Shown: positions 5,018 through 5,776 of the stretch, in pieces
How the letters are laid out: every line of letters begins with the position of its first letter
Position numbering within the stretch: position 1 is the stretch's first letter
Source: Candidatus Acidiferrales bacterium
GTDB taxonomy: Bacteria; Acidobacteriota; Terriglobia; Acidoferrales; UBA7541
NCBI GenBank assembly: GCA_030043155.1
Contig: JASHYE010000429.1
Location: 1-5,776, forward strand
DNA: 5,776 nucleotides
Reading direction: 5' to 3'
Program-made: the position numbers and the translations under genes
The notes under the pieces: model-generated
Told to the model about the DNA's origin: nothing
The model's database searches: none
The model's input: only the letters and a program-made list of their open reading frames with translations

Positions 5018-5776
5018 TCCTGCTCCCATTCACGCACCATCGCAGCAATCTTCATCAGCCGCTGCGCCAGCGGACGAAACTTTTCAAGCGCCAGCGCGTT
5101 CGCGCCATCCGAAAGCGCCTTCGCCGGATCGTCATGCACTTCCATGAAAACTCCGTCCACGCCCGCCGCCACCGCCGCGCGCGCCAGCGGCTCGATGAAT
5201 TCCGGCTGCCCTCCGCTCGATTTCCCTTCGCCGCCCGGCAATTGCACCGAATGCGTCGCGTCAAACACCACCGGATATCCGAGTTTCCGCAAAATCGGAA
5301 ACGACCGCACGTCCACCACCAGATTCTGATACCCAAACGACGCGCCCCGCTCCGTCACAATAATTTTCTCATTGCCCGTGCTCGCAATTTTTTCCACCGC
5401 GTTGCGCATTTCCCACGGCGAAACGAACTGTCCCTTCTTGATATTCACCGCGCGCCCCGTTTTCCCCGCCGCAATCAGCAAATCCGTCTGCCGACACAGG
5501 AACGCGGGAATCTGAATCACGTCGCACACTTCCGCTGCCGGCGCCGCCTGCGAACTTTCATGAATATCCGTCAGAATCGCCAAATCAAATTTCTTCTTGA
5601 TCGCGTCCAGAATTCGCAGCCCTTCCTTCATCCCCGGCCCGCGAAACGAACTCGCCGACGAACGGTTCGCTTTGTCGTACGACGCCTTGAAAATCAGCGG
5701 TACGCGCAGCTCGTTCGCCGTCGCCGCCAACTGCCCTGCCATCTTCATCGCGTGCGTTTCGCTTTCAATGACGCAC
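5014..5776 (-). CDS. kdsA: 3-deoxy-8-phosphooctulonate synthase (Kdo-8-P synthase), 5' end beyond the window
   Basis: A cytoplasmic enzyme that condenses phosphoenolpyruvate with arabinose-5-phosphate to Kdo-8-phosphate. The reading frame stays open to the right edge; the last visible codons read CVIESETHA, the end of the family's N-terminal GPCxxES motif, so roughly ten residues are missing. Of 253 visible residues, landmarks (Cys counted as 1) are FKASYDKANRSS (29-40), LTDIHE (68-73), DVIQIPAFLCRQTDLL (85-100), NIKKGQFVSP (111-120), TERGASFGYQNLVVD (141-155), FDATHSVQLPGG (171-182), VFMEVHDDP (209-217) and SDGANAL (222-228). Cys1, His175, Glu212 and Asp223 have the spacing of the metal ligands of the Aquifex-type metal-dependent class; the E. 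coli type has Asn in place of the Cys. It is the upstream gene of the kdsA-kdsD-kdsC run, and its TGA overlaps the kdsD ATG. The promoter is outside the window. Confidence 0.95.
   Translation of the reverse strand, partial: CVIESETHAMKMAGQLAATANELRVPLIFKASYDKANRSSASSFRGPGMKEGLRILDAIKKKFDLAILTDIHESSQAAPAAEVCDVIQIPAFLCRQTDLLIAAGKTGRAVNIKKGQFVSPWEMRNAVEKIASTGNEKIIVTERGASFGYQNLVVDVRSFPILRKLGYPVVFDATHSVQLPGGEGKSSGGQPEFIEPLARAAVAAGVDGVFMEVHDDPAKALSDGANALALEKFRPLAQRLMKIAAMVREWEQE

Noticed and set aside
4188..5147. Long open frame of 319 codons on the + strand
   Set aside because: It lies antisense to kdsD and the start of the kdsA region. Its product is Ser/Ala/Arg-rich with no domain, as expected of a shadow frame in C-rich DNA, while the - strand encodes complete enzyme motifs.

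Overview
The window looks like chromosomal DNA of a Gram-negative, GC-rich bacterium. Three consecutive genes make Kdo, the inner-core sugar of lipopolysaccharide. The codon style, the mix of neighbours (a stand-alone LuxR-type regulator, an exported beta-lactamase-fold hydrolase, a membrane zinc-ribbon protein) and an intergenic repeat beginning TGTCATTCCGAGCG all suggest Acidobacteriota (Terriglobia/Koribacter-like). That placement is inference. The lipopolysaccharide conclusion rests on recognisable enzymes.

Layout: positions 1-113 are non-coding leader. On the + strand lie a 217-aa protein with a C-proximal LuxR-type helix-turn-helix (114-767) and an exported 383-aa serine hydrolase of the beta-lactamase/class C family (878-2029). 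Between them is a leader in which a 10-bp stem (845-854 with 865-875, one bulged A) covers the hydrolase ribosome binding site. Everything from 2062 to the right edge is on the - strand. Reading in the direction of transcription (right to left), it contains kdsA (5' end cut by the window edge), kdsD (start overlaps the kdsA stop as ATGA), an 89-nt gap holding a dispersed-type repeat, kdsC, a PNPOx-like flavin-binding protein 18 nt further on, and a GTG-started zinc-ribbon/one-TM/DUF4352-like protein with its own candidate promoter. The hydrolase and the zinc-ribbon gene converge with only 32 nt between their stops and no clear intrinsic terminator.

How the genes work together: KdsD isomerises ribulose-5-phosphate to arabinose-5-phosphate. 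KdsA condenses this with phosphoenolpyruvate to Kdo-8-phosphate. KdsC removes the phosphate to give Kdo. The fourth step (KdsB, CMP-Kdo) is not in the window. KdsA carries the Cys/His/Glu/Asp set of the metal-dependent class. The regulator/hydrolase pair and the zinc-ribbon gene have no evident link to Kdo synthesis.

I found no convincing new multi-gene system. The best candidates for something undescribed are the hairpin masking the hydrolase start, with its alternative pairings, and the compositionally distinct zinc-ribbon gene. No tRNA, rRNA, CRISPR array or insertion sequence was seen.
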